This document shows positions 9,331-16,669 of a stretch of DNA of 46,341 nucleotides, piece after piece. The stretch is from Frankiaceae bacterium (GTDB lineage Bacteria > Actinomycetota > Actinomycetes > BP-191). Within the stretch, counting starts at the first letter, position 1. Every line of letters begins with the position of its first letter. The translations under genes and the position numbers were made by a program. The notes below the pieces were generated by a model that saw nothing but the letters and a program-made list of their open reading frames with translations, was not told where the DNA came from and did no database searches. The stretch is taken from positions 1-46,341 of the forward strand of contig DATMES010000040.1 in the NCBI GenBank assembly GCA_035556555.1. Direction: 5' to 3'.

Positions 9331-10302
9331 GTGCTGACCCGGGTCTACCGCAACGGCGTCCTCGAGGCCGAGGGGTTCGACCCGGCGCGGGTCTCCGACT
9401 ACCTCGACGAGCCCGACACCGTCGTCTGGCTCGACGTCTGCCGGCCCACGCCGGGCGACCTCGCGGTCATCGCCGACGAGCTCGGCCTGCACCCGCTCGC
9501 CCGCGAGGACGCGACGGGGCGGCCGCAGCGGCCGAAGGTGGAGCCGTACGCCGGGCACCAGTTCCTCGTGGCGTACGCCGTGGCGTACGACGCGGGTACG
9601 CGGGAGCTGACGACGTCCGAGGTCGACGTCTTCTTCGACGACCGCTGGCTCGTCACCGTGCGCAAGGAGCCGGTGTTCGAGCTCGACGCGGTGCTCGCGC
9701 AGTGGGAGGCGTCGGCGGCGCTGGCGAAACACGGCACGGCGTACCTCCTCCACGGCCTCCTCGACGTCGTCGTCGAGGGGCACTTCACGGCGATCAGCGC
9801 GCTCGACGACGAGATCGAGGCGCTGGAGGAGGGGCTGTTCGGGGAGGGGTCGGGCGGGATCGAGACGCAGCGGCGGACGTTCGAGCTGCGGAAGGCGCTC
9901 GTGACGCTGCGCCGCGTCGTGCTGCCGATGCGCGAGGTGCTGAACGGCCTCATGCGCAGGGAGCGGTTCGCGATCGACGCCGAGCTGGTGCCGTACTACC
10001 AGGACCTGTACGACCACGTGCTGCGCGCCACCGAGTGGGCCGACTCGCTGCGCGACCTCATCTCGACGCTGCTGGAGACGCACCTGACGATCCAGGGGAA
10101 CCGGCTCAACGAGGTCATGAAGCGGCTGACGTCGTACGCCGCCATCGTCGCGGTGCCGACGGCGGTCGCGGGCATCTACGGCATGAACACCCGCATCTAC
10201 CCGGCGGCGGGGTCGGCGACGGGGTGGTGGTTCGCGCTCGGCCTGATGACCGCGATCTCCGGCTTCCTCTTCTTCTACTTCCGCCGCAAGGACTGGTTGT
10301 AG
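9331..10302 (+). CDS. corA: CorA-type divalent cation channel
   Basis: Magnesium/cobalt transport protein of the CorA family, acting as a pentameric inner-membrane channel. The 323-residue product has a large cytoplasmic N-terminal alpha/beta region, a long helical stalk (about residues 150-265), and two C-terminal membrane helices. The signature YGMN, with GMN at 284-286, sits at the end of the first helix and the chain ends with a basic YFRRKDWL tail. GTG 9331 has no Shine-Dalgarno sequence and probably starts a leaderless message. It is convergent with yajQ, separated by a strong palindrome. Metal specificity cannot be read from the sequence. Confidence 0.9.
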   Translation: MLTRVYRNGVLEAEGFDPARVSDYLDEPDTVVWLDVCRPTPGDLAVIADELGLHPLAREDATGRPQRPKVEPYAGHQFLVAYAVAYDAGTRELTTSEVDVFFDDRWLVTVRKEPVFELDAVLAQWEASAALAKHGTAYLLHGLLDVVVEGHFTAISALDDEIEALEEGLFGEGSGGIETQRRTFELRKALVTLRRVVLPMREVLNGLMRRERFAIDAELVPYYQDLYDHVLRATEWADSLRDLISTLLETHLTIQGNRLNEVMKRLTSYAAIVAVPTAVAGIYGMNTRIYPAAGSATGWWFALGLMTAISGFLFFYFRRKDWL

Positions 10303-10316
10303 ACCCCGCCGCGCGC

Positions 10317-10387
10317 GGTTACTGGTGAGTAGCGACGAACGCCGAGCACGAACTGGTGAGCCGCGACGTCGCTACTCACCAGTAACC
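10317..10387. repeat. Perfect 21-bp inverted repeat between convergent genes
   Basis: Arms 10317-10337 and 10367-10387 are exact reverse complements over 21 bases, separated by 29 bases. Each arm contains TACTGGTGAGTA, itself of the form TACT-N4-AGTA. A further partial copy (ACTGGTGAG) lies in the loop. The site lies between the ends of the convergent corA-type and yajQ genes, so a bidirectional terminator is the simplest role, although no T-run follows on either strand. Confidence 0.7.
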
Positions 10388-10405
10388 TCCGGCCCCGGCC
10401 CCGAG

Positions 10406-10897
10406 CTAGCGGTAGTTGGTGAACTGCAGGGGGATGTCGAAGTCGCTGTCCTTGAGCAGCGCGATGACCGCCTGCAGGTCGTCCTTCTTCTTGCCGGACA
10501 CGCGCAGCTGGTCGCCCTGGATCTGCGCCTGGATGCCCTTCGGGCCCTCCGCGCGGATCTTCTTCGCGATCGCCTTCGCCTTGTCGTCCTCGATGCCCTG
10601 GGCGATGTCGACGGTGAGGCGGGAGGTGTTGCCGCCGGCGGGCTGCGGCTCGCCGTGCTGCAACGCCTTGAGGGAGATCCCGCGCTTGACCAGCTTCTCC
10701 TGGAACACCTCCAGCACGGCCTTCACGCGCGAGTCGGAGTTGCTGCGGATCTCGACCTTCTCGCCCGACCACTCGATCGACGAGCCGGTGTCCTTGAAGT
10801 CGTACCGGTTGGCGATCTCCTTGGCGGCCTGGTTCAGGGCGTTGTCGACCTCCTGGCGGTCCACCTTGCTCACGATGTCGAACGACGGGTCGGCCAC
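10406..10897 (-). CDS. yajQ: YajQ/UPF0234 family nucleotide-binding protein
   Basis: Cytoplasmic protein with two ferredoxin-like folds; members bind nucleotides, and cyclic-di-GMP binding has been shown for a few. The 163-residue product matches the family from end to end: start [20 protein letters not shown], then [19 protein letters not shown], and the tail [15 protein letters not shown] at 10897 is chosen because it begins the conserved N terminus and follows GAGAGGAG on the minus strand; a longer frame continues upstream through the tRNA-Tyr locus and is not credible. Whether it senses the product of the cyclic-di-GMP gene nearby is inference only. Confidence 0.93.
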   Translation of the reverse strand: MADPSFDIVSKVDRQEVDNALNQAAKEIANRYDFKDTGSSIEWSGEKVEIRSNSDSRVKAVLEVFQEKLVKRGISLKALQHGEPQPAGGNTSRLTVDIAQGIEDDKAKAIAKKIRAEGPKGIQAQIQGDQLRVSGKKKDDLQAVIALLKDSDFDIPLQFTNYR

Positions 10898-10983
10898 GGC
10901 GGTCGTGCTCCTCTCGAAAGGCGTCGGCGCCCATCCTCTCGCATCCGTTATCCTTCCCCTCGGTCCGGTTCGCCGGACGTCCA

Positions 10984-11065
10984 GGGAGGTTGCCCGAGTG
11001 GCCAAAGGGAGCAGGCTGTAAACCTGTCGGCATCGCCTACGGAGGTTCGAACCCTCCACCTCCCA
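10984..11065 (+). tRNA. tRNA-Tyr (anticodon GTA)
   Basis: Acceptor arms GGGAGGT (10984-10990) and ACCTCCC (11058-11064) pair fully. The T-arm GGAGG-TTCGAAC-CCTCC and the anticodon loop CTGTAAA with anticodon GTA are clear. The 82-nt length comes from a long variable arm, as expected for bacterial tRNA-Tyr. CCA is not encoded. It is divergent from yajQ; a possible -10 (TATCCT, 10949-10954) lies 29 bp upstream. Confidence 0.96.
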
Positions 11066-11075
11066 CCCGACGTAC

Positions 11076-11113
11076 GAACGCCGCGGCCCCCGCACAGGGG
11101 GACCGCGGCGTTC
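11076..11113. terminator. Strong GC hairpin between tRNA-Tyr and the convergent small-protein operon
   Basis: GAACGCCGCGG at 11076-11086 pairs with CCGCGGCGTTC at 11103-11113, and the C- and G-runs inside extend the stem with one bulge around a short loop. The hairpin starts 10 bases after the tRNA and lies 13 bases from the end of the minus-strand operon, so it can terminate both. No T-run follows, as is common for actinobacterial terminators. Confidence 0.7.
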
Positions 11114-11126
11114 GGCGTCAGAGGAC

Positions 11127-11345
11127 CTACGCGGGGCACATCACGATCAGCGACCGCAGGGTCGCCGCGGCGTCCTTCGGGTTGACCTCGGGCTGCATGC
11201 CCATCTGGCAGCGAAGCGCGCAGACGGGGCCCCAGCCGGGCAGCGGGCCCCAGTCGGCGCAGTAGACGCTGGCGTTCGCGGGGCTCGCCGAGGCGAACGA
11301 CGCGGCCGCCGCGGCGGCGAGCAGGAGAGCGGTGGTACGGCGCAT
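11127..11345 (-). CDS. Small secreted four-cysteine protein, copy 3
   Basis: Family not recognised. The 72-residue product has a signal peptide ([20 protein letters not shown], cleavage probably after the following PANA near residue 25) and a mature part of about 47 residues with four cysteines spaced C-x12-C-x3-C-x23-C. It shares the motifs VYCAD, GWGPVC and QPEVNP with the two genes upstream. It is the last gene of a three-gene minus-strand cluster, separated from copy 2 by 17 bp. An even number of cysteines in an exported peptide suggests two disulfides. There are no lipobox, cell-wall anchor or catalytic residues. Role unknown. Confidence 0.75.
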   Translation of the reverse strand: MRRTTALLLAAAAAASFASASPANASVYCADWGPLPGWGPVCALRCQMGMQPEVNPKDAAATLRSLIVMCPA

Positions 11346-11362
11346 GGTGAGGGGATCCTTCG

Positions 11363-11581
11363 CTAGTCGGTGAACAGGCAGGGAGGGAGCTGGCCGCGGA
11401 CGTCGGGCTCGTCCGGGTCGACGTGCGGGTCGGCGCTCGCCGCGCACGTCACGGTGCAGACGGGCCCGTAGCCGGAGCCCTCGATGCCGAGGACGTCGGC
11501 GCAGTAGAGGCCGGCGTTCGCCGCGGGAGCGGACGCGAGGGCGCCACCCGCGAGCACCAGCGCGACCGCGAGGCGGCGCAT
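11363..11581 (-). CDS. Small secreted four-cysteine protein, copy 2
   Basis: Paralogue of its neighbours; function unknown. The 72 residues comprise a signal peptide (MRRLAVALVLAGGALASAPA, then ANA before the likely cleavage site) and a mature chain of about 49 residues with C-x14-C-x3-C-x21-C. Shared motifs are GLYCADVLGI, YGPVCTVTC and DPHVDP. The ATG at 11581 overlaps the stop of copy 1 by one base (TGATG), so the two are translationally coupled. An in-frame ATG seven codons upstream would lie inside copy 1 and give a poorer signal peptide. Confidence 0.78.
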   Translation of the reverse strand: MRRLAVALVLAGGALASAPAANAGLYCADVLGIEGSGYGPVCTVTCAASADPHVDPDEPDVRGQLPPCLFTD

Positions 11582-11805
11582 CAGGCGTCCTCGTCCATGC
11601 ACGAGGGACGGCCGGGGTCGACGGCCGGGTCGCGCGAGGGGTCGACGGACGGGTCGTACTGCCTCGCGCAGGACACCGTGCAGAACGGCGCCTGGCCGGT
11701 GCCGGGGATCCCGTAGAGCTCGTCACAGTAGATGCCCGCGGACGCGGCGGGGGCCAGCGTGCCGGCGAGGCCGGCGAGCAGCAGGAACAGGGTCGTACGG
11801 CGCAT
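11581..11805 (-). CDS. Small secreted four-cysteine protein, copy 1
   Basis: First gene of the minus-strand trio, 74 residues, family not recognised. A signal peptide with hydrophobic core LFLLLAGLAGTLAPAASA precedes a mature chain with C-x14-C-x3-C-x22-C. The segment GIYCDELYGIPGTGQAPFC and the acidic repeat-like DPSVDPSRDPAVDP correspond to motifs in copies 2 and 3. It reads away from the cyclic-di-GMP gene, with which it shares a 282-bp upstream region. The stop overlaps the copy 2 start. Confidence 0.78.
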   Translation of the reverse strand: MRRTTLFLLLAGLAGTLAPAASAGIYCDELYGIPGTGQAPFCTVSCARQYDPSVDPSRDPAVDPGRPSCMDEDA

Positions 11806-11967
11806 GAGGGGTTGGGCCTTCCGGTTGAGGGGGGTTCGTCCGGAATTGTGACGGACACCGGCGTGGCAGGAAAGGTCCGGCAGGCCTCCGGGCTACGTTT
11901 TCCACAACCCACCCCCGAGCACGGGTTGTACGTCATCCTCGAAGGGCGGGGGACGCCCCTGCGTGAC

Positions 11968-11989
11968 GGCTGGGCCGTACGGCCCAGCC
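11968..11989. promoter_or_regulatory. 22-bp perfect palindrome in a divergent promoter region
   Basis: The 22 bases are identical to their own reverse complement (half-site GGCTGGGCCGT). The palindrome lies between the divergently read small-protein operon (start 11805) and the GGDEF-EAL gene (start 12088), 163 and 99 bases from them. A dimeric regulator could use it as operator; a simple stem-loop is the alternative. The rest of the 282-bp gap shows only a weak TATACC (12034-12039). Confidence 0.45.
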
Positions 11990-12087
11990 CGGTTACGCCG
12001 GTCGCGGGCTCATCCCCGCGTCCCAGCGTGCCGTATACCCGTGCAGGGGTGTGTCCTGTTCGACCCTGCCCAGGAACGGAGGCGCGC

Positions 12088-14598
12088 ATGTCGGACGAAG
12101 CCGCGCGCTCCGCCCTGCGCGCAGCCAGCGGCGCCCGCGGGGCGTACGCCCTGTCGTTCGGGCTGCTCGTCGGCGGCGTCTCGCTGACGCTGGGGCCGGT
12201 CGCGGCGCTCGACCCGCTGCGCACCGGCGTCCAGCTCTGGCCCGCGGTCATCGCCGTGCTGACGCTGCTGCTCAGCGCGTCGGCGATCACGCTGCAGTTC
12301 CGCCGCCAGGGCCACACGCTGTCCATGACCGAGATCCCTGTGGCGATCGGGCTGTTCGCGGTGTCGCCGCTCGCGCTCATCGTCGCCAAGGCGGCCGGCC
12401 ACGCGCTCGACGGGGTACGCCGCCGCCTCCCGGTGCACAAGGCCGTCTTCAACGTCTCCCTCGTCATCTTCCAGGTGCCCGTCGCGGTGCTGGTGTTCCG
12501 CGTCGTCGTCGGCGACGACGCGATAGGCCCCCGGGCGTGGCTGGCGGCGTTCGCCGCGGTGCAGACCGCCAACTTCATCTCCGCCGCCGCGATCTTCGCG
12601 GTCATCGGCATCACGCAGGCGCAGGTCGACCGGACCGAGCTCGACGTCGCCGTCGGCAAGTGGTTCGTCGTCAGCCTCGTCGAGACGTCGCTCGCTCTGG
12701 TCGCCGTCGAGGCACTGCGCGAGCAGCCACTGACCGGCTGGCTGCTCGTCGTGGTGGCGTTGCTGCTGCTGTCGTTCACGCGGGCGTACGCCTCGCTGCG
12801 CGACCGTAACGACGAGCTCGCCGCCGTCTACGACTTCGGCCGCAGCGTCGCCGAGCCGGAGGACACCGAGGAGCTGCCGGCGTTCGTGGCCGACAAGGTC
12901 CGCGCGCTGCTGCGCGCCGAGCGCGCCGACGTGCTGCTGGCGTACGACGGCGGGCTCACCTGCTGGCGCGCCGACGACGACGGCGTCGGCGTCGTTCCCG
13001 TCGACGCCGCCGCGTGGCCGTGGCGCGAGGTGCTCGCGACCGGCGCGCCGGTGCTCGGGCCGCGCGGCCGCGACGCCGTGGCGGTCCCGCTGCGCGGCGA
13101 GAACGGGATGGTCGGCATGCTCGCGGCGTACGACCGCATGGGCAACGTCCGGCGGTTCGCGCGCGTGGACGTCCAGCTGCTCGAAGCCCTTGCGGCCCAG
13201 GCAGGCGCGACGCTGGAGAGCGCCCGCCTCGTCGAGCGGCTGCGCCACGAGGCCAACCACGACTCGCTCACGGGGCTCGCCAACTGGACCGGGCTGCGTA
13301 CGTACGCCGACGAGGCCATGCAGGGCGGCGGCCCCGTCGCGCTGGTGCTCATGGACCTCGACCGGTTCAAGGACGTCAACGACACCCTCGGCCACCACAA
13401 CGGCGACGTGCTGCTCCTCGAGCTCAGCGAACGCCTCGCGGCCTACTGCGGCGACCGCCGCCGTGTCGGGCGGCTCGGCGGCGACGAGTTCGCCGTCGTC
13501 CTCAGCGAGGGCGACGACGCCGAGTCCGCGGCGCGGGTCGCGCGCGAGCTGCTCGAGATCGTCGCCGTGCCCGTCGTCCTCGACGGCGTCCGCATCGTCA
13601 TGGCGGCGAGCATCGGCATCGCCGTCCACCCCGAGCACGGCGTCGACGCCGCGTCGTTGCTGCAGCGGGCCGACGTCGCGATGTACGCCGCGAAGACCGG
13701 CCACCTCGGCGTCGCGATGTACCAGCCGACAGAGGACCACGTCTCCGCCCGCCGGCTCGTGCTTGCCGGTGAGCTGCGGCGGGCGATCGACGACGGGACG
13801 CTGTTCGTGGCGTACCAGCCGAAGGCGTCGCTCGAGGACGGCCGCATCCTCGGCGCCGAGGCACTGCTGCGCTGGCACCACCGCGAGCTCGGCTTCGTCG
13901 CGCCGGACGAGTTCATCCCGCTCGCCGAGCGGACCGGGCTCATCGTGCCGCTGACGACGTACGTCCTCGACCGCGCGCTGCGCCAGTGCGCCACGTGGAC
14001 GCGCGAGGGGCTCGACGTCGGCGTCGCCGTCAACATCAGCGTCCGCAACCTCCTCGACAGCGACCTCCCCGACGAGATCGGGGCGCTGCTCGTACGGCAC
14101 GGCGTCGAGCCGCGCAGGCTGACGCTGGAGATCACCGAGTCGTCGGTCATGGCCGACCCCGCGCGCGCCATCGACGTCCTCGAACGCCTCTCCCGCATCG
14201 GCATCCGCCTGTCCGTCGACGACTTCGGGACCGGCTACTCGTCGCTGACGTACCTCAAGCGTCTGCCCGTCGACGAGGTCAAGATCGACAAGTCGTTCGT
14301 GCTGTCGATGGCGACCGACGTGGGCGACGCGGCGATCGTGCGTTCGATCATCGACCTCGGCGTCAGCCTCGGCCTCACCGTCGTCGCGGAGGGCGTCGAG
14401 GACACCCCGACGTGGGAGCGCCTCACCGACCTCGGCTGCGACATCATCCAGGGCTACGGCCTGTGCCGTCCGGTGCCCGCGCAGGAGGTCACCGAGTGGC
14501 TGCACGCCTGGGATCCCGCGACCGCTGTGCGGCGTTCGTCCCGGCCTGTCACGGAGCTCGCGCCGCGGCGGCGGCTGGCGAGGGGGCAGGACACGTAA
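12088..14598 (+). CDS. Membrane GAF-GGDEF-EAL protein (cyclic-di-GMP synthase/phosphodiesterase)
   Basis: 836-residue signalling protein for cyclic-di-GMP turnover at the membrane. About seven hydrophobic segments occupy residues 20-235, followed by a GAF-like region (about 250-385). The diguanylate cyclase domain has MDLDRFKDVNDTLGHHNGD and an intact GGDEF at 465-469. The phosphodiesterase domain has EALLRW with E591, then ITES, DDFGTGYSSL, KIDKSF and AEGVED, so both active sites look complete. No RxxD inhibitory site is seen just before GGDEF. ATG 12088 is preceded by GGAGG; the longer open frame upstream is rejected. Which activity dominates cannot be read. It ends 48 bp before tRNA-Thr. 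Confidence 0.92.
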   Translation: MSDEAARSALRAASGARGAYALSFGLLVGGVSLTLGPVAALDPLRTGVQLWPAVIAVLTLLLSASAITLQFRRQGHTLSMTEIPVAIGLFAVSPLALIVAKAAGHALDGVRRRLPVHKAVFNVSLVIFQVPVAVLVFRVVVGDDAIGPRAWLAAFAAVQTANFISAAAIFAVIGITQAQVDRTELDVAVGKWFVVSLVETSLALVAVEALREQPLTGWLLVVVALLLLSFTRAYASLRDRNDELAAVYDFGRSVAEPEDTEELPAFVADKVRALLRAERADVLLAYDGGLTCWRADDDGVGVVPVDAAAWPWREVLATGAPVLGPRGRDAVAVPLRGENGMVGMLAAYDRMGNVRRFARVDVQLLEALAAQAGATLESARLVERLRHEANHDSLTGLANWTGLRTYADEAMQGGGPVALVLMDLDRFKDVNDTLGHHNGDVLLLELSERLAAYCGDRRRVGRLGGDEFAVVLSEGDDAESAARVARELLEIVAVPVVLDGVRIVMAASIGIAVHPEHGVDAASLLQRADVAMYAAKTGHLGVAMYQPTEDHVSARRLVLAGELRRAIDDGTLFVAYQPKASLEDGRILGAEALLRWHHRELGFVAPDEFIPLAERTGLIVPLTTYVLDRALRQCATWTREGLDVGVAVNISVRNLLDSDLPDEIGALLVRHGVEPRRLTLEITESSVMADPARAIDVLERLSRIGIRLSVDDFGTGYSSLTYLKRLPVDEVKIDKSFVLSMATDVGDAAIVRSIIDLGVSLGLTVVAEGVEDTPTWERLTDLGCDIIQGYGLCRPVPAQEVTEWLHAWDPATAVRRSSRPVTELAPRRRLARGQDT

Positions 14599-14646
14599 CG
14601 GTGTGCGCGGCGCGCCCGGCATCGGGTAACCTGCGTCCTGCTCGAC

Positions 14647-14719
14647 GCCCCCTTAGCTCAGTCGGCAGAGCGTCTCCATGGTAAGGAGAAGGTCTACGGT
14701 TCGATTCCGTAAGGGGGCT
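14647..14719 (+). tRNA. tRNA-Thr (anticodon GGT)
   Basis: Acceptor arms GCCCCCT (14647-14653) and AGGGGGC (14712-14718) pair, and the T-arm TACGG-TTCGATT-CCGTA is intact. The anticodon stem TCTCC/GGAGA encloses ATGGTAA, giving anticodon GGT. CCA follows at 14720-14722. A TANNNT box (TAACCT, 14627-14632) lies at promoter distance. The tRNA-Thr, tRNA-Met, rpmG order is conserved in actinobacteria. Confidence 0.96.
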
Positions 14720-14732
14720 CCACCACTCTCGT

Positions 14733-14786
14733 AACCTTGACCATGAGCAGGCCATGTTCAAGGTTGTCGCGCAACCTTGACCATGG
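14733..14786. repeat. Inverted plus direct repeat between two tRNA genes
   Basis: AACCTTGACCATG at 14733-14745 is followed by its reverse complement with one mismatch at 14753-14765 and by a direct copy extending one base at 14773-14786. The hairpin starts 11 bases after the tRNA-Thr CCA and could terminate that transcript. The third copy is not explained by a terminator. Confidence 0.6.
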
Positions 14787-14827
14787 ATGTCGTGGCGGCG
14801 CCTCCGTGACGCGCCGTCGGTAACGAG

Positions 14828-14857
14828 TTCGGGTCCGGCCGCGCGAGCAGGTATCGT
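14828..14857 (+). promoter_or_regulatory. Candidate promoter of tRNA-Met
   Basis: TTCGGG at 14828-14833 and TATCGT at 14852-14857 are separated by 18 bp. The -10 box is 15 bases before the mature tRNA-Met end, giving a short 5' leader for RNase P. Confidence 0.45.
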
Positions 14858-14872
14858 GTCGGCGTTCTCTGC

Positions 14873-14946
14873 GGCGGAGTAGCTCAGTCTGGCAGAGCAA
14901 GCGGCTCATAATCGCTGTGTCGCCGGTTCAAGTCCGGCCTCCGCTA
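14873..14946 (+). tRNA. tRNA-Met, probably elongator (anticodon CAT)
   Basis: Acceptor GGCGGAG (14873-14879) pairs with CTCCGCT (14939-14945), with a G-U first pair. The anticodon loop CTCATAA gives CAT, and the T-arm GCCGG-TTCAAGT-CCGGC is intact. CCA is encoded at 14947-14949. A paired first position argues against an initiator tRNA. A CAT anticodon can also mark the lysidine-modified tRNA-Ile, but the position beside tRNA-Thr and rpmG fits elongator Met. Confidence 0.92.
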
Positions 14947-15019
14947 CCAACGCGCACGTCCCGCCTCCGCGACTCACGGAGGAGGACTTAGTACCATCAC
15001 TCTAGCCTTCAACCCTAGG

Positions 15020-15670
15020 GTGGTCGTGGTATCTCCTCGTGCGGCGCGCGGTCTGCCGCCGCGGCTCGCCCAGCGCGACAACGCCGTCGTGCGCCCGCGC
15101 GACGCCGCCGACGTCTACGTCAACCCGCACGCCGAGTTCGCGCGGCTCGTCGACAACGGGCTGTTGCTGCGCGTGGCTCCTGGCAGCTACGCGATCGTTC
15201 CGCGGCCGTGGGTCGGCCGGGTCTGGCGTCCCGATCTGGCGGCGGTCGCGCTCGGCATCGCACAGGCCGACTACGGCCGCGACGCCGTCGCGCTGACGAA
15301 CGTCAGCGCCGCACGCCACCACGGCGCGATCCCGCGTGCGCTGGCGACGGCGACCGTGGCGGTTCCCACCCAGCGGCCGCCGTTGCGCGTCGGCGACGGC
15401 ACTGTCCACTTCACCCAGCGCACCGTCGCGCGGATCGACGTCGAGGCGGTCGAGACGGAGATCACCGCGGGTTGGGTGACGACGGTCGAGCAGACGCTGC
15501 TCGACCTGGCGGCGCGCCCCACGTTCGGCGGGGTCGAGCCCGGGCAGGCAGACGAGGCGATCCGGGTGCTCGCCGCGCGCGCCGACTGGGACCGCGTCAC
15601 CGCGCTCGCGCGTCCGCAGCACAAGCTGAAGGCGATGGCGTACGCCCAGCGCGTCGCCGAGGCGTCCTGA
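15020..15670 (+). CDS. AbiEi-like antitoxin / transcriptional regulator
   Basis: Probable antitoxin of a type IV AbiE toxin-antitoxin pair. The 216-residue product has an N-terminal region with the family-like sequence ARLVDNGLLLRVAPGSYAIVP, matching the winged-helix end of AbiEi proteins. A C-terminal region (about residues 90-216) with TNVSAARHHGAIPR and ETEITAGWVTTVEQTLLDLA resembles the AbiEi C-terminal domain. The GTG at 15020 lacks a Shine-Dalgarno sequence; a purine-rich GGAGGAGGA (14979-14987) is too far upstream. A palindrome ACCCTAGGGT (15012-15021) overlaps the start, which would fit autorepression. The partner gene begins one base after the stop. It interrupts the tRNA-Met to rpmG synteny. 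Confidence 0.75.
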   Translation: MVVVSPRAARGLPPRLAQRDNAVVRPRDAADVYVNPHAEFARLVDNGLLLRVAPGSYAIVPRPWVGRVWRPDLAAVALGIAQADYGRDAVALTNVSAARHHGAIPRALATATVAVPTQRPPLRVGDGTVHFTQRTVARIDVEAVETEITAGWVTTVEQTLLDLAARPTFGGVEPGQADEAIRVLAARADWDRVTALARPQHKLKAMAYAQRVAEAS

Positions 15671-15671
15671 C

Positions 15672-16406
15672 GTGCTCGACCCGCGCGAGCTCAGGGAGGT
15701 CGCGGAACGCTTCGGTGTCGCGGAGGACCAGGTACGCCGCGACCACCTCGTCAGCCATGTCCTGGCGGCGGTCTCACGCCTCGCCCCGGCCGCCGTCTTC
15801 TTCGGCGGTACGGCGCTCGCGCGGACTCACCTGCCCGCCGGCCGGCTGTCGGAAGACGTCGACCTCTACGCCGCGCGGCGTCGCGACGTCGCGCGGGCAC
15901 TCACGACGGGCATCCCGTCGGCGCTCCGCAGGGAGTTCCCGCGCCTGGCCTGGGACCCGGCGCCGGAGGACGTGGCGGACAACGGCACGGCGCTTCTCCT
16001 CGCCGAGCGCGTGCCGCCAGTTCGGTTGCAGGTGCTCGACGGCACCGGGTACGCCCTCTGGCCCACCGAGCGCAGGTCCGTGGACACGCGCTACGCGGAC
16101 GTGCCGGCCGCGACTCTGACCGTCCCTACGCGAGCGTCGTTCGTCGGGATGAAGCTCTGGGCCTGGGGTGACCGGCGCGCCGCCCGCGACCTCTACGACC
16201 TGTGGTCGCTCGCGACGATCGGCGCGGTCGACGCCGACGCGGTCGCTGCCTACGAGGCCGCCGTGGGCTACCGGCCGCCGCTGTCGGTCTTCGACCGCGT
16301 GCCGGACGCGGAGGAGTGGCGTACGGCGCTGGCGCACCAGACCGCGGTCCTGCCGGACGTCGCTGGGGCCGTCGCCGCCGTCCGGGCCGCGCTCACCGCT
16401 GTCTGA
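15672..16406 (+). CDS. AbiEii-like nucleotidyltransferase toxin
   Basis: Probable toxin of the AbiE pair; family members are nucleotidyltransferases. The 244-residue product has the nucleotidyltransferase motifs GGTALAR (residues 45-51) and SEDVDLY with D62 and D64 as metal ligands. The later motif KLWAWGDRRAARDLYDLW corresponds to the conserved K...RxKDxxDL segment, here with RAARDLYDL. GTG at 15672 is one base after the antitoxin stop, so the two are co-translated. The active-site residues look intact. It ends inside the likely rpmG promoter region. Confidence 0.82.
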   Translation: MLDPRELREVAERFGVAEDQVRRDHLVSHVLAAVSRLAPAAVFFGGTALARTHLPAGRLSEDVDLYAARRRDVARALTTGIPSALRREFPRLAWDPAPEDVADNGTALLLAERVPPVRLQVLDGTGYALWPTERRSVDTRYADVPAATLTVPTRASFVGMKLWAWGDRRAARDLYDLWSLATIGAVDADAVAAYEAAVGYRPPLSVFDRVPDAEEWRTALAHQTAVLPDVAGAVAAVRAALTAV

Positions 16407-16411
16407 GCGCC

Positions 16412-16442
16412 TTGGACAGGCCCGTACGCGCTCGGCTATCCT
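16412..16442 (+). promoter_or_regulatory. Candidate promoter of rpmG
   Basis: TTGGAC (16412-16417; TTGGACA if extended) and TATCCT (16437-16442) lie 19 bp apart, a good match to a housekeeping promoter. It begins six bases after the AbiEii-like stop, so rpmG need not depend on that transcript. Transcription would start near 16449, leaving a leader of about 36 bases. Confidence 0.55.
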
Positions 16443-16484
16443 CTGCGGGTTGCCCGTCCGCAAACCTGAGAGAGGCTCCGCGCA

Positions 16485-16649
16485 GTGGCCGCCACCGACG
16501 TACGTCCGAAGATCACGCTGGCCTGCACGGAGTGCAAGCACCGCAACTACATCACCAGGAAGAACCGCCGCAACGACCCGGACCGCCTGGAGATGAAGAA
16601 GTTCTGCCCCAACTGCCGGACGCACCAGCCGCACCGCGAGACGCGCTAG
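16485..16649 (+). CDS. rpmG: 50S ribosomal protein L33
   Basis: Short large-subunit ribosomal protein, 54 residues. It starts at GTG with [19 protein letters not shown] and contains two CxxC pairs (CTEC and CPNC), so it is the zinc-binding form of L33. The sequence [20 protein letters not shown] is typical of the family. The start follows a plausible leader from the TATCCT promoter. A clear terminator hairpin lies 20 bases downstream. The zinc form is often paralleled by a zinc-free copy elsewhere in actinobacterial genomes. Confidence 0.96.
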   Translation: MAATDVRPKITLACTECKHRNYITRKNRRNDPDRLEMKKFCPNCRTHQPHRETR

Positions 16650-16669
16650 GCGCCCACGGCACCCGAGAC

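Noticed and set aside
11806-12087. Possible cyclic-di-GMP riboswitch before the GGDEF-EAL gene
   Set aside because: I could not find the conserved core or the paired helices of known cyclic-di-GMP riboswitches; only one palindrome and a weak -10-like box are seen.
12088-14598. Degenerate (non-catalytic) GGDEF or EAL domain
   Set aside because: GGDEF, EAL, DDFGTGYSSL and AEGVED motifs are all intact, so there is no sequence ground to call either domain inactive.
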